Source of the DNA: Monarcha castaneiventris obscurior
Lineage: Eukaryota > Chordata > Aves > Passeriformes > Monarchidae
Direction: 5' to 3'
Length of the DNA: 64,000 nucleotides
Assembly: GCA_026261815.1 (NCBI GenBank)
Contig: JAMPIT010000510.1
Coordinates: 16,216,001 to 16,280,000 of the forward strand
The number at the start of each line of letters is the position of its first letter. Position 1 is the stretch's first letter. Of this stretch, positions 46,310-59,881 are shown piece by piece. Both the position numbers and the translations under genes were made by a program. Under the pieces are notes generated by a model. It made no database searches. It was not told where the DNA came from and was given only the letters and a program-made list of their open reading frames with translations.

Positions 46310-46502
46310 CTCAGCATCTTTTACCACCTAGTGCCCAATGCAGGTGCAGCCCTTGCACTTAGACTTGTTAAACTTCACGAGGTTCTCATGGGCCCACTTC
46401 TAAAGTTTGTCCAAGTTGCCCTGGATGGCATTCCATCCTTCTATTGCGTCAACTGCACTGCTCAGCTTTGTGTCACCTGCAAACTTGCTGAGGGATGTAC
46501 CA
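46310..46502 (-). mobile_element. CR1 LINE fragment, antisense
   Basis: Reads as the reverse complement of a CR1 segment from upstream of its 3' end: GTGCAGCCCTTGCACTTAGA, AACTTCACGAGGTTCTCATG, GGCCCACTTCTAAAGTTTGT and GCAAACTTGCTGAGGG match the CR1 pattern with point changes. It stops about 20 bases before an LTR, so the two sit side by side. The part before 46,310 is only doubtfully CR1. Confidence 0.85.
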
Positions 46503-46524
46503 CTAAGAAATGGAAGATGCTGCT

Positions 46525-47275
46525 TGTCATGGTGCGTTGGGTGTTTAAAATAGAAGGAGCACTGCTTTCTGCATGCCTGCTTTATGCGGCAGTGGCCCAG
46601 CCCACCTTGGGGCTGAGTGACATCCAGTGGGTGGATTTCCCCGCCCAGGACAGTGACTCCCGAGGGAGGATCTGAGAGCGGGACAGAAGTATAAGACCAC
46701 ATCCCACTGGGTGTCTCCCTTGGCAGCATCTCCTCCCCCTGTTCTAGAGATTTCTTTGGTATTCGGTTGTTCATTGGTTAATAGTTTTACGTTTATTCAA
46801 CAGTTAATTGCTTATGTAATTATGTTCTGGAAAGTTCTGCACGGTTGTGTTTGTAATTGGCCGATTCAAATATGTCCCTCCCTCCATCCCCTTCCATTGG
46901 ATGTGTGTCACCCCTTGTCATTTCCCTATTGGTCTGTTCCTCTGTTCCGCCCCTTTACCCCTTCTATAAAAATATCTACAACAGCTCCCTTCTGGCCTTT
47001 TGGTTGTACCCTTTACCTGGTTTGTGGTCCTTCTGTCTCATCTGGGCAGAGACTAAAAGCTGGGAACTGAGATTCCAAAGGGTACCTCTCTCGTTCTTTA
47101 CCCTTGTTGGTTGCTAAGCAGGACCAGACTACAGCCTGCCACGACTGGGGAGCTGAGGGCAGACAGCTCCAGGGGCAGCTCACGCTGCCCAGCTGAGTTC
47201 TGAGCTGCTTCACTGCTGGAGCACCAAAACTAGTTGCCTGCCAGGCCTCCGGGCGGCTGAGTGCTCAGCGCTACA
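46525..47275 (+). mobile_element. LTR-like element, about 750 bases
   Basis: A block richer in GC than its surroundings that opens TGTCATGGTG and closes CGCTACA, fitting the TG...CA form of an LTR. It has an inverted CCAAT-type ATTGG (46,927) and a TATA box (TATAAAAAT, 46,965-46,973) about 50 bases on. No internal retroviral genes flank it, so I read it as a solo LTR of an avian endogenous retrovirus. Target duplications are not clear: CTGCT to the left, GCTTT to the right. The long open frames here and in the adjoining CR1 are spurious. Confidence 0.65.
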
Positions 47276-48941
47276 GCTTTATATTCATTCATTTCAGGAT
47301 AACTCCTGCTGGTAAATTTTAGGACTGTTTTAATCATGTCTGGGTTGGATCGCAAGCATTTATACCGCTAATTGCTACTCCAGTTTTATTTTAGTCTTTT
47401 TCTTAGTGAAATACTTAACAGCTTTTCCAACAGCTGTATTTCTCACAAGGAACAGCTGTATTTCTCACGAACTGAACATGTGGCCTGAGTCAGGGGCATT
47501 TTGAAGCCATGTGATGTGATTGTAGTGCTAAACAGAATTAAAACAGCACATTTGTTAATTGAGAAAAATGCATCAGTGCAAAAAGCCCTGGCAAGAGACA
47601 GGGATGTTTTCAGGGGCATAGACAGGAGTGATTGGGGGTATGTTTTGCAGAAATTTACCCCAGTGTCTTCAGCTTGTTGACTGTAGAGAAAATGACCTCT
47701 TAAGGTTGTCAATGTCCTTACAATCCCCTAAAGATCATGCGCCTGCCTGTCACTGTCACCATGGTCCGTAGTAAATCCAGATCCCATAGCCGTCTTTCTA
47801 CAGACACCTAGCTCCATTTGTCTGGAGGACCTAGTAGGACTTACTTCTGTCTGCTGTGAAGACTATGACTACAAGGTTCCCAGAAGGCGTTTGAAGGTAT
47901 AGATGAAGTGGTGAGGAGACTGCTGAGCCCTCTTGTCCCATTTCTAGAAAAAAAGCAGTTGAGACATGACTGGGGAAGTCTGTTCTTTCCAGGAAGGGCA
48001 GAAGGATAACTCATTTCTGGATCTCAGCTGGACAGAGACAGGAAATACACTAAGTACAATTTTTCAAGAGGAGTCCTGGCAGAGAGTTTTTTAAAATAAG
48101 AAGTATATTGCTGTTATTTTGGGGGTTTTATTTTGAATTTCCATATGAAATTGGATATGGATGAGGTTGTCTTTGGAAAGGCTTATCCCATAGTGCCTGT
48201 GCCTCAGTAATACTGCATGTAACCACTGCAAGACTCAAGCCTCCTGTACAAGCCTGAAGGAGCCCCAGGAGCACTGCCAAGATAATGGATCTTCATGTGT
48301 GTAAAAATAAGACCCAACTCTTTTGGGACAATACCTGAATGTGTGCTCTCCTCCAGCTCCAGTCCTCAGAAAGGACTCTAAAAGCATGAGCCAGGGATAT
48401 GTCATGCCAAAATCCAAACAGAAGCGAGTCTGGAACAAAACAGCTGCATATCAAATGTGTATTTATTACTTCTCCAGCTAGAGATCAGAGGCATTACAGA
48501 TGGAAAAGTCTTATTAGATTATGTTATCAGTCTACTTGCCAAGCCTGGATTTTTCCCCACTATTACATTCCATAATGCTTTACCCAGATGAGTGGTACCT
48601 TCCCACAGTCATTCTCTCATAATCTCTTCAGAGTCATTTTCCTATATTTCGTTCCTCTTTCTGTCTTACCTGCCATCAAATAAGGCAGATGTATTCCACC
48701 AAGTAGTCCTTCAGCAGAAGTGACAACTGCTTTAGCTATACCAAGGATGAACATCCCTCTTAATGTGACAATAATCAACTCACTCATATTTTCCTGAAAC
48801 TCCTGTACAATTGAATAACTATTTTGGTTTTGAACAAGCTACTGACTTTGGTTTAGTTCGTGGATGGTCTCATAGGTCTGCAGTTTTTTTCTTTTTTTGC
48901 CATCACATGACACCATATCAGTTCAGGATGTGTGGTTCATG
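47276..48941. other. Intergenic, no gene seen
   Basis: No gene or interspersed repeat recognised. A 17-base unit (ACAGCTGTATTTCTCAC) occurs twice at 47,430-47,468 with a 22-base period. Confidence 0.65.
47430..47468. repeat. Two-copy direct repeat, 17-base unit
   Basis: ACAGCTGTATTTCTCAC appears twice, 22 bases apart. A small local duplication. Confidence 0.85.
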
Positions 48942-49036
48942 AAATCACAGAACTACAGAATGTTTAATGTTGGCAGGGACCTCCTAACATCATCTGGTCC
49001 AAACTCAGTACTCCAGTAAGGCCAACTAGAGCTCTA
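48942..49036 (-). mobile_element. CR1 LINE 3' end, antisense fragment
   Basis: AAATCACAGAACTACAGAATG, then GGCAGGGACCTCCTAACATC, then CATCTGGTCCAAACTC and a CCAACTAGAGC end, is the reverse complement of a degenerate CR1 3' end. About 95 bases remain. Confidence 0.8.
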
Positions 49037-52000
49037 AAAATTATTTAGAGACTCTGTTGCGTATGTGAATAATTTCTTATGAACTGGAAATGCCCCTATG
49101 GATTTTCCTCCTTGTCCCAAAATGAAATCATTTTCTCAACACCATGCAGTGAAAAACTATTTCATGTAATTGTTGACACTTCTCATGGATCAAGTAAGGT
49201 TATGTCAGTGGGAGTGTGGCAGCAGATGCTTAAAAAATTCAGCATGCTTTTCCGTTTCATAATTGAAAATTACTGCTCTGAAAGTCTTCATCCATTGGCA
49301 GCCACGATGCCAGGGCTGTGCCCATGAATCAGGAAACCATTTCAATTCATTTAGGTCTTGGCATCTAGATGCTGAGTTTCAAAGTTCAGAAAGCCCCCAG
49401 GCTGCGGAACAGTCAGAATTACCTGTAAGAGCACCGATAACTGAAATAACAAGAGAAAATCAGGCTGTATTAGCTGACCATAGACAGAAATAAGCTGTAT
49501 TTCATCTTCACTTTGTTCAGTGGGAATCTTCAGAAAGTGCCTGCCTTATCTGTCCATATAAACCATGTACACAGTCACCGTGATTTTACCACATGTAGAG
49601 TTTTGCACATTTTTACTGGGTACTCAGCTGGAAATGTCAAAATTTGAAGCCTGGTTGTGTAGTACAATTTGAATTATCTTAGTATTGCAATCAGCCACTG
49701 TGAACTGCTATGTGAAAAAAAAAAGCTCCTCTGAATTTTATATTAGCAACCGGAGTCACATATTACCTATGAGCCTGTGGCTTAGAAATGCGAAAGTACC
49801 CAACCATGCCATTAATCATGGACTGTCCTCCTGCTCAAAGGGTAGTTCAGTGGTAAATTCTGTTTTAATCATTAAATCATTTCAATAATTAAAGTTCCCT
49901 ACACTGATACCTTCATCACTAAGATTCTAGACCTAGTGCTAAACAGCTCTTTTGGATAAGTTGTTTACTCCTTGTCCAAAATTCCACACTGCCATATAAT
50001 CAAATTGTGAGGTTATGATCTAACTCTTTGTGGCTTCTGTGTGAATGCTATTAAAAATATTTTTGCAGTGAAAAATTACCACATAAGTGGTAATGAATGT
50101 TAAAGATACAAACCAGACTTTTTGTAAGTCCATTCCAGGACTCTCTTTTATTCATTGATGGGTGATGAAGTACTGTGAGAAGCCAGTCTGGCTTCACTCT
50201 CTGCTCTGGCCACCATGTCTTCCCCTCAGGGAAACCACAGTGTGGAGAGGAAGTCCTTGCATGACCCAGGCCCACCTGAACATGAGGGTGATGGCAGGTC
50301 ATGCACAAGCCCTGCACTTCAGAAGTACTCTCAGGTCACACAAGAATATCATGATAAAATTAACCAACCTCTTCCCTAGTTATATATATCCCTATGTTCA
50401 TTTGTTTGCACTATTTAATGTGGTAAACTTTTACTTCTGCAATTTAATTATTTAGTTTTCCTTCACTGATACCACTATTTTTTCTTATTCTCCTAGTCAT
50501 TTCAACAATCTACAGGAAAATAGGTTTTTTGGGGGCAATGGCTATACCTGCAATAATCTTTCAGCTACGCAATCATCGGGGCTGAAATTGAATATTCATT
50601 AACTGATCCAGTACCAGATGTAATGGTCACTTTATAATACTAATTTGAAATATGCAAAATATATCACTGGGACACAGAACAGCTGTTTCATCACAGCCAT
50701 TAGGTGGATATAATCTGGGAGGAGATGCCCTTCCCCTGCAGACACCAGTGGGACTTTTGTCAATTTTAGTGGAGGCAGGATTACATCATAATATTTTTCC
50801 TTTCTTTTGGTACTGTCTCTCCACCCATAATTTATTAAATTACCTAACAAAGAGGAGTTGTGACTGTGAATCTGAATAAAACTTTTAAACACATGGTGTC
50901 AGTGGCTTGGTACACGAGATGGTCTTGCTTCCAGCATTTGCTAACAACAAAGGGAGCTGTGAGTGGAAGGCCCTGAAGTGTGGGTGATTTGGATCTACAT
51001 CACTCTCCTCTTGGACTTTGAAACTAAGACAGGCACCTGAATGTGACATCTGCTCTACAGTAAATAGACAGATTATGGTTCTTGGTATCTCAGTATCCAG
51101 GGAGAGGAAAGTCTGCAGTTATGGCTATCTCCTAGACGAAGCTGTGGAAGTTACTGGCCTCCAAATACCAGTGTGCAAAATGGAACACCTGGGCTGTGGC
51201 CTAAGATGCTGTTAGTTAAAACACAGCTTGGTGTAAATTACTCATGGTCAGGGTTTTTTTCAAGGGAATGACTGACTGAAACAGAAGTGTAATTGGGGAA
51301 TCTGGTTTACCGATGTTGCATCTAAGAAAGAAGGAGTCTGTTTTGGATAATGGCATTCCAGAGCTCCCTGAACCAGGCTCAGCTAATTGACTCATAGAAT
51401 TGTTTTTCCACCCAACCCAATCATCCTTTTTGTCACATCACATATCCGTAGCAGTTTGGCAGTACATCACTTCCAAATTTTAAAAAATATTTTTAAGTTA
51501 AAGTGAACACACAATGTTTAGATCAGAGGACACAAATTTACCAATTTATAAATACTGGATGAAGCCTTTCTATGGGAATTTCCTGACATATTTTTCTGCC
51601 AGGTTGCAACATAGGTTTCCCATTATTTCTGACACTCTGCAAAGAATTGCAGGGCTGGGAGAAGGCTTGGATTCATGCACTCTGTAGATGAGCCAATCCA
51701 CTTTTACAGGAACAGCATGGATACAGCCACTGTTCTCATATGGCATGATGTCCCTGAAGCAGGCTCACTTACTTACACATAGATACCAGCTATCAGCAGA
51801 GCCAGAAAGCTGCAGGCTGAGAAAACACAGGTGCTCCCCCTTGATAAAAGAGTAGCCACAAGGCTGATCAAGCAATCACACAGGGCAAAAAATACCTCCT
51901 TGTGGAGACCTGCCTGGTTAAACATTCTTCTCTATTACAGCTTTCAACACAATAGATATTTGTCCAGCTAATTTTTAGCACTTTTCACTCATATTAGACC

Positions 52001-55000
52001 TTATTTCTGCTGATAAAATTAAGAAATGCATTGCTTTGGAGAGTACCATACATAAACCTGGAGAACCTTGGAGAGCTTTCTCTTTCTAGAACTGGAGACA
52101 GATTTGTGACAGTTGTGGTTGCTGTCATCTCACCAGCTTGGGTTTTCCAGTAGAACACCCAAGTACATGTGCACACGAGCAATATGTGCTGAATTTGGTA
52201 AGCCAGTGTGGACAAGCAAGGAAACAAGTCTTTAAGACCAAAGATTCCACCCACACACTTAAAATTCATCTCTACCCACAAAATCAGGAAAGGAAGGGTC
52301 TCAGGGGCAGAACACAGCTGAAGAAGTTAGGTAACCAGAGTTTGATCTAAAGTTAGGTGAATCCTATTAGTCCTCAGCAGAAAAGATGGCAACATGATGT
52401 TCACTTAATTACAGGGATACTTTCAGGCACGCCATAGTGTAGTCAGCCAGACTCTTAGTGAAGAGACCAAACAGATTATCCACTCCAGTCTTCACATCCA
52501 GGGAATGTTCCAATGTAATAACAGAAAACTCTGGCATAATATTTTGCCCTAATTTACTTTCTTGTTTTTTGGTGTGGTTTGGTTTCGATTGGGTTGGGGG
52601 TTTTTGTCAGGATAGATTTTTAATACTGCAACAAAAGCAAAGGGAATAGAAACTATGGCTTTGACCCCATGCTTCCTAGCAGGTTATATTGCGGGATATA
52701 AGTCCCATTGCTAAAACTGGACCTCCTTCCCCAGGCTTCACTTGGGAAAGATTTCTGTTCCCTCTACCCAGCTCAAGCTCAATATTTTTAGAATGCTCTT
52801 ATCATTATGTTTTTTGTTAGTAGTTAGTTGAGAGTCAGTGCACAAGCTGTCTCAGCTGAAAATGCACTGATGCAGGGCTGGCAGAAATAGAAGTTCTGAG
52901 TGGTTTGCAGACCAGTTCACACAAAGATTCCCCAAAACGTTCAATTTCCACAAGCTGGTGGAAGTGCAGCTGCTGGTGCAATCAGCCCATGTGTTCTCTG
53001 CCTGCAGAGACACAAACCCTGGACCACAGGAAAGTCTCTGGCACTTTAATTTCTGGCAGTAAGGCTTTATGCCATGTGTAAATCTATGCAAGAGCGAAGC
53101 TCTCTATAGTGAATTCAATCTCCTTTTCAGTAAGTACAAAAACACTTGAGTTATCCAGGGGATATTTCATGTTTCTAAATTGGGAATTTGCTTTGTTTCA
53201 CTCGGCCTGAGTGAGTGTTCTTCACCCAAAAAAGGAAGAGTCATTGCAATGAACGTAAGCCTGATGCATAGCGTGCGCAGCCTTTGGCTATCTTCATTAA
53301 AGTCTTTTAAGGTATTCAGCGTTAGAATTAATCTTTGGTATTTAGACTTCATTGTCAAAACATTTAGGCAGTTGCAGTTTTTAACTAGCTGTAAAAACGT
53401 AAAAATATTTGTGGGAGTGCTTATAATTTCAAATTATATGAAGAAAGATAGCCAACACATAAAAAGGTCTATACGCATAATTAAATAATAATAAAGAAGC
53501 ATTTTTTCTGTTGTTTCTGGTAACAAGTATAATCTTGAATGTAATAAGAAGAAGAAGAATAGTAAAAAGAATAATAAATTTTAAGCCTACAAAAATGCTT
53601 TGAGGTCACTGATACAAGTGCAACTTTAAATGCAGATTATATGTGGAAAAATTATGACTTTCTGGTCCGTGCATTTTCCTATCTCATTAAAGAGAAAAAG
53701 TGTAAAGCACACTGCTTGCCTTCTTATTTAAATGAAATGATGAACCATTCAAAATATGCGAGGTCTTCATACTAAGAGAGTACATGCCACACATAAGGGA
53801 AAAAGACCTGTGTTTACCCTCATCCAAGAAAGTTTTAATCATGTTCGTAAAAAAACCCAAGCTGTTTTTCCTGTTTTGTCAGATCATGTCTTTTAAGTAA
53901 GTGGGGTTTTTTATTATGATAATCAGTTCTTTCGCATTACATTTCTTCCTTTTCATAAACTGTAAATATTTAGCAACAAAATTAATATTTCTTAAAAAAA
54001 ATGGCAAGAGTAATATTATCACTAATACTACTGTTACTACTAATAAAAAAACCCCAAAGTCTTAGGAAACATGGGCTGGTATCTGGGAACCCTGGAGTTT
54101 CATGTCGCCATTGAGTAGCTTGATGTGTCTCATTTCCTTACTTTCCCACACCTGTCCATTACCTTGTCCCTAAGACGTGCAGAAAATCCTGTCCCTCAGG
54201 GCTCTTTTCCTTTGTCAGTGAAGAAGACAGAAAACTCTGCAGCAGGCAGAATCATTCATTATAAATGACTATGCACATTGTCTCCATAGCGGTGAACTGG
54301 ACAATAAAGGAGTCACCAAGAAGGAGTCAAAAGCTGATGACGGAAATGGATTTTGTTTCAGTGCTTTGTGGGTTTTATGAGTCTATTTTCCTGACCTTGG
54401 CTTAGGAGGGCAGTCATGAGGCACCTGTGCTCACTTTCCAGGAAAGATTGCCGTGAGAGTTTTTCAGTCAATGTATTTTGCGCTTGTGCAGAAGTAATAA
54501 TTTTTTCTCCCCTCAAAGAAATTGAAACTTTCTATGAGAAAATCTATTTTTCCAGCTTTATTTTTGCCCTACATTTTAGACAATTAACTTGTCACCACAT
54601 GTGGCACAATTTTACACTTTGATAGAACTGTCCTGTTTAACGAATCCTTTTCTATTTTTAGGCAACTTTGGGAAATGGATAGCAACGTTGTTTTCTGATC
54701 TTAATGCCACAAAAGTAATTTGAAAGCAATGACTTGGTTTTCTGTATTATTTATACATTGTCAGAGAACATAACAGGACTAAAAGGTTTCTGGTTAAATA
54801 TATATCTACTTAAAATCTGGGATTTGTGGAGCTGTTATGATTTGTGTATTTGTTCTGGTGGGGTTTTTTGTTTTGTTTTTTAATTATTAACATGAATGTA
54901 TTGCCTTTCAGTGCCTGAAATTCAATTATGCGGTTCCAGGAAATAGATAAAAATCTGTCAGTGGCCTAAAGATTCTTAGTGCTTCAAACTTTTCTTTCAT

Positions 55001-55198
55001 TATTTCTGATTTAGGACTTTTACTTAAATCAATCATTAAGTCTTCCCATCACTGGAGACCAAACAGACAGAACACTTCTTAACTATTTTAACAATAAAGG
55101 TGTTTGAACAGAAGCACACAGTTTGCTTCTCCAGGCAGGCCTAAACCAGTGTGATTCTTCTGTTATGAATTCAAACATTTAATTCTCAAAGAGAGTAG
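49037..55198. other. Intergenic, no gene seen
   Basis: About 6 kb of mostly AT-rich sequence. Several 60-100 residue open frames exist on both strands, none with a recognisable domain or splice-supported neighbour. Simple A/G-rich stretches occur near 53,540-53,580. Confidence 0.6.
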
Positions 55199-55345
55199 GT
55201 TTAGATTAGGTATCAGGAGCAGGATGGATCTTTGAGTTCTGTCCCTGTCCATGGCAGAGGGGTTGTAACTAGATGCCTTTTAAGGTCCCTTCCAACCCAG
55301 GCCATTCTATGATTCTATGATTCTGTGATTCTATGATTTTATGGT
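55199..55345 (+). mobile_element. CR1 LINE 3' end, sense
   Basis: A short CR1 piece with GTTTAGATTAGGTATCAGG, then CCATGGCAGAGGGGTTGTAA, CTAGATGCCTTTTAAGGTCC, CTTCCAACCCAGGCC and a four-fold ATTCTATG/ATTCTGTG tail. The middle of the usual CR1 3' end is missing, so it has an internal deletion. Confidence 0.93.
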
Positions 55346-58300
55346 TATTCAGAGAAAAAAATATGGGAGAAGGCCACAGACACCAGGACTCATAAATCAT
55401 ATATTCACAGTACATTTTCCTTGCCTCTACATTTCTAACTTCTGGGATAAGTGACATAAAACATCTGCTCACATCTTTGTCAGAAGTCCTTGCTTCTGTT
55501 ATGCAATGTGATGGGTACCTTCAGCTGTTCATGAAACACCATCTGGGTCTTTTAAAAAGCTCTCATTACTTCACATACTTTCATCATCATCTTTCAGCTT
55601 CTTAAAAAGCCAAATCTAGCAGTTTTCAGCAGGTTTTGGTTTCCTCTCTGTGTGTGTATTTACTGGCTTAAAGACACAGCGCATGTATACTATGAAAGAA
55701 AATAACAGTGCAATTTAATGCTTTGTTGCATTTGTTCTGCCTGTTTTGGGTTTCATGGCTCCCTAAGTCATAAAAATTGCTTACTGAGACATGTTATTTT
55801 GGGGTTTTGTCCAATATTTGCATTTAAAAGCATTTTCCCTGTTTGTTGCCATGTGTTACTTCATGCCACTAAGCCCTTCACTTTTATGGATTTTCATTTT
55901 AACTCTTAAGATACTTACCAATAATTTTGTTTACCCCCTGGGTTTCTGTTCTTTTCTCAAAGTAAGTAATGACAGTTCCTACTTACTGTGGTCAAAAAAC
56001 CACAATAGAACACATGGGCTGAAGCTGTAGGTCTGAAGGTCTGAAGGTCTAAGTTTAATAACTGCAGAGCAATGTCCTTGATCCCATGATTTGGATAGTG
56101 ACAAGTTGCAGTATTGTTAAATGAAATATAAAAACATGAAACATTACCTAAAAGAGCTGGCACTTCCGTAGAGGGAAATAAAGAGATCAACACAAGTACA
56201 AATTACACCTAATCCTGAAAAAATAGGAAATGCAGTAAGAAAGTGATTTAACTTGCATATAAATGCTTCATTCCCCTTCGGCATAAAAAAGCAAAGTCAC
56301 AAGAGAGCGGAAACAAGATGGAAGTGCTAACAAGACATAAAAAACCAAGCCAGCCATGCGGAGTGGGTGTCAGAAAAGTCAAGGCAAAAACCTAAATGCG
56401 ACTAACACCGTGAGAGTACCAGGATGTAATTGCTGAGTTCTCAAGCAGCAAAAAGATCATTAGAAGTGTTGTTTAGCAGGAGCACTGAAAGGGAAAACCT
56501 CCAACCAATCTGATGCTTGCTGTAACCCCTTGCAATAGTGCTCCCCAGGTCAGTCAGACCAGTTGCTATCAAAATTAATTCCGGTGACAAGGAACAAAGG
56601 TCCTTCTATAGAGAAGAATGAAAAAAAAAATACTTGGGGAATTGAATGGCTTTTAATTGGTTGGATCTGATTAATTCCATTCTAGGAGATAACAGAAACT
56701 GACCTAATCTCAGAAGGAAAAGAGATTACCTTGAAGTACAGGAACATTCAAAGAAGTGTTTCTAAAAAGAGAGAAAACAGAAAACATGAATTTTCAGTCC
56801 TATTTATTGGGCAGAGTTTGGTATGATCCTAGAAAATGACTGCAATCCTGAAAAAGTTATGGAGGAAGCAATCTTTCAGCACATGTAAATAACAAAGAGA
56901 ACTAACTAAGAAAATGGTCAATTAGAACTCAGGTTAAAAATGTGGTTTTCTTCTAGGTAATAGACTTTCTGGATACAAGGAAACAGAAACATTAAAAAAA
57001 ACCCATTGTCTCTTCTAAGTTGCCTAAATGTTCCTAAAACAATTGGCCTGTGTTACACATATAGTGTATGAAAACCCCTAGTATGGTAGGTTATGGAAGA
57101 AAAGTTTTTATTGACATGCCTTTGAAATAATCTGCAGTGATTCAGTCTCAGACTTAGTGTTTTGCTTTTGCAATTAAGGAGTTAGATTGGCAGCTTTTCG
57201 ACCATGTGAAAATATGTTGATTGTGTCAAAGGTTTGTCTTAGCATGCACCCATTAGATCTTACACATCCCTTGTGCAGGCCAAACACTTTGTCCTAAAAC
57301 TAAAGTTCTTCCAAATGTTGTGTTTATCTGAATGTCTATTAGTTTACAGAAGTAGGTTGTAAATTTCACAAAGTATAATATTTCTTACACATTTTCTGGC
57401 AGTTTTATTCTCAGCTGTGAAAAAGCTAATTAAGCACCATACATCAAATATTTCCTCTTTTGGCACCAATCCAAAGTTGAGAAGCGAGGAAGTAAAACTC
57501 ATATCTTAAAAATGCTGAAGAATTTTCAGTTTAATTTTGCTACTGGAGAAAGAGAATGAGTTCTTTATGTTTCTCTGGCATTCTGGTCCAGACACTGATG
57601 GTGATGGATATAGTCCATCCTGTGAAGAGAATTGTTCTTCCATAGAGAAACGTCAGCTGGACATTGCTGCCAGCTGAACCTCAGGGGATTTATTTTAGTT
57701 TTTTCAAAGGATGTCACTTTGTTTGAGGTTAGCTGAAGCTCTCGTGGATTTGTTTATACTAATTCTGGTAATTCCCTGGGAACCAGGGGAAGCTGGGGCA
57801 GTTCCCTTTGGTGGCTAGGGAGCCTAGTGTTATTTCAGTCATGCTCTCTGTACAGCCATTACTCAGTCCTTCAGCAATTCGGCATCGACACAGATGTGGT
57901 CAAGCAAAGCTGACGCAAATTGTTATACAAACACTATCATTGTTGCATTTAGCTGTAGCAGAAGATTTATAGCTTCACATAATCCCATAAATCACACAAA
58001 GAGCCTGGAGTTTCTCAAATCCAAGGAAGAGGTTTCAGCTGCAGCACTAGCAGAGCCAGAGGACCTAGTGAGTAAAAGAGCAGGTGTGAACTTCAGCAGA
58101 TCTCTCTGTCCTGCCTCTGGTGGGCAGCTGCCTTCCCCCATGGGGCCATGTAACTGTGGAGGTACCACCTTTGGGATTAGCAATATCTTCCCAGCACACG
58201 TGTCCAGTTTAAAACAAAGGTTGTGTGTTATGTCTCTCAGTGGGGTAAACAAAAAACCAGCTAGAGAACTCATAGTCCAGACAGGTCCCTTCTCCCTGTA

Positions 58301-59561
58301 GGGTCCAATGTCATAACTTCTCATCCCAGAGCCAGGAACCAGACTTACAAGCATTGCAGTACTGAGTACCACAGAAATTTGTCCAGTTTTAGGTACCTAT
58401 GTATTTTTCAGATCACTTGACAATTTCTCAGGTAAAGAGGAGGGAAATGTTTCAAAAGCCAGTGTCCACCTTATAAAATAAAATTTAAGCGATACGCTCC
58501 CAACTCAGGCTGTTGAAGAAAATGAAAGAAGGAAAAGAGATCAACATGTAACCTGAATTTCTTCACTACTGATTTGGATTCTAGTTCATGTGAGTCTTGT
58601 CAAGGTAAATTTCCTTAACTGAAACTGCAGTGATTATAAAGAAAGCACAGAATGTAATACAGATCCAAAACTATTTTGACAAAAATTGTTTACCTTCTAA
58701 AAATAAGAACCAGAAATCTCAGGTGATTCATTGTAATGCTCAGACAAAGAGTTCTGTCTCATTTGTTCCATGAAAGAGTGTGTGGAGATACAGACAGCAT
58801 CATGAGTTGTTTGTCCTACTGCTGTTTAGGATTCTTCACGAATGTTGAGATCTCTTATCTCCAGGTGTTTGTAGTTAGAGCAGCTAATCTGTGCATTACT
58901 GATTTGATCTTAAGGCTTCAAAGGACCAAAATTAATGAAGATAAAATGATGTTTAATGGGAGGGGGGAAATGTATTCAGAAGAATAACAAGTACATTATA
59001 CCAAAACTTTTTATTTTGATTAATCATGTATGTTAATCCATATAAAGGTCACAGAATAATTTTGATTTAAAATGGAAGAAACAATTATCCCAGCATTTTT
59101 GGATCTTTCAGATGGTGTTTTAAAATGAAATTTCAGAACAGAATCGATGAAATGGGCTGAAATGTGGTTAAGTTGCATCTAAAAATAATGAAATGTTTTC
59201 TTATCAGATATTTTTTGAAAAACCTTAACTTGGTCTTTCTAATTTTTTATTTGACAAAGAAAACAAGAATGTATGTTTTTTATATGGATTCATTCCTTAA
59301 AAAATTGTCAACACAGCTTGTTAGGCAGAAGTTAATCTTTAGGAGGGCTGTAACTGCATTTTCATAATACCATGTGAGAAGACACCCAATTACACAAACT
59401 GATAGAAGATCCGAGTGCTATAAAATTATATTAAAATGATTGTTTATTCAGTAGTTATTGGGAAAAAGATCAAGTTATATTACCCTATGGCAGCAAGTAC
59501 AATTTTGTGTACTTTAGTCACTCAGTAACTCATTCAAGAATTCATTAGTGGTCCCATCATA
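55346..59561. other. Intergenic, no gene seen
   Basis: No gene recognised. A 135-residue open frame at 57,894-58,301 on the plus strand overlaps a 126-residue one on the minus strand; neither resembles a known protein. A triple GGTCTGAA repeat lies at 56,029-56,052. Confidence 0.6.
56029..56052. repeat. Three-copy 8-base tandem repeat
   Basis: GGTCTGAA is repeated about three times in a row, the last copy incomplete (GGTCTAA). A minor local duplication. Confidence 0.85.
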
Positions 59562-59881
59562 GTGATGCCTGAGATGGCCACCTAAAAACGGAGACTAGAT
59601 AGGAATAAGGGAATAAAGGTAGGGATTTATTTGAAGGGCCTTCAAAGGTACACCCTGGGAAGGCCAAAGGCTACACCCCAGGTCACAAGTTCTTCACACT
59701 TTTATAAGTTTGGTTCATTTGCATATCAGGGTTAATTCTCCAGTTATAACTGCAGTTCACGATGTAATTTCCCTGAGTTTTCCCCCCTCTCAGAGGCTTT
59801 TAGCTTACACATTTTGGGGCCTGGTATCCTTGAGATGGAAACCTAGAGAGCTTTGTTATGTCTAACCATCATGAGAGAACA
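59562..59881 (-). mobile_element. Probable LTR remnant, antisense
   Basis: On the minus strand a TATA box (CTTATAAAAG, about 59,700-59,709) is followed about 75 bases later by AATAAA (complement of TTTATT, about 59,626), the order expected within an LTR. Stretches such as TTTATTTGAAGGGCCTTCA and GGTTCATTTGCATATCAGGG resemble an avian endogenous retrovirus LTR I remember. The ends are estimates and no target duplication is visible. Confidence 0.5.

Noticed and set aside
46202..46675. 157-residue open frame
   Set aside because: It runs through the antisense CR1 fragment and into the LTR; it is repeat-derived and not a gene.
57894..58372. Overlapping long open frames on both strands (135 and 126 residues)
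   Set aside because: No recognisable domain, no splice context, no promoter, and both strands are open over the same bases, which points to composition. A protein search would be needed to revive it.
57992..58372. Chance that the minus-strand frame is an exon of a downstream gene such as SUPT20H
   Set aside because: The peptide does not resemble any part of that protein that I can recall, and no flanking splice sites of matching phase were seen.
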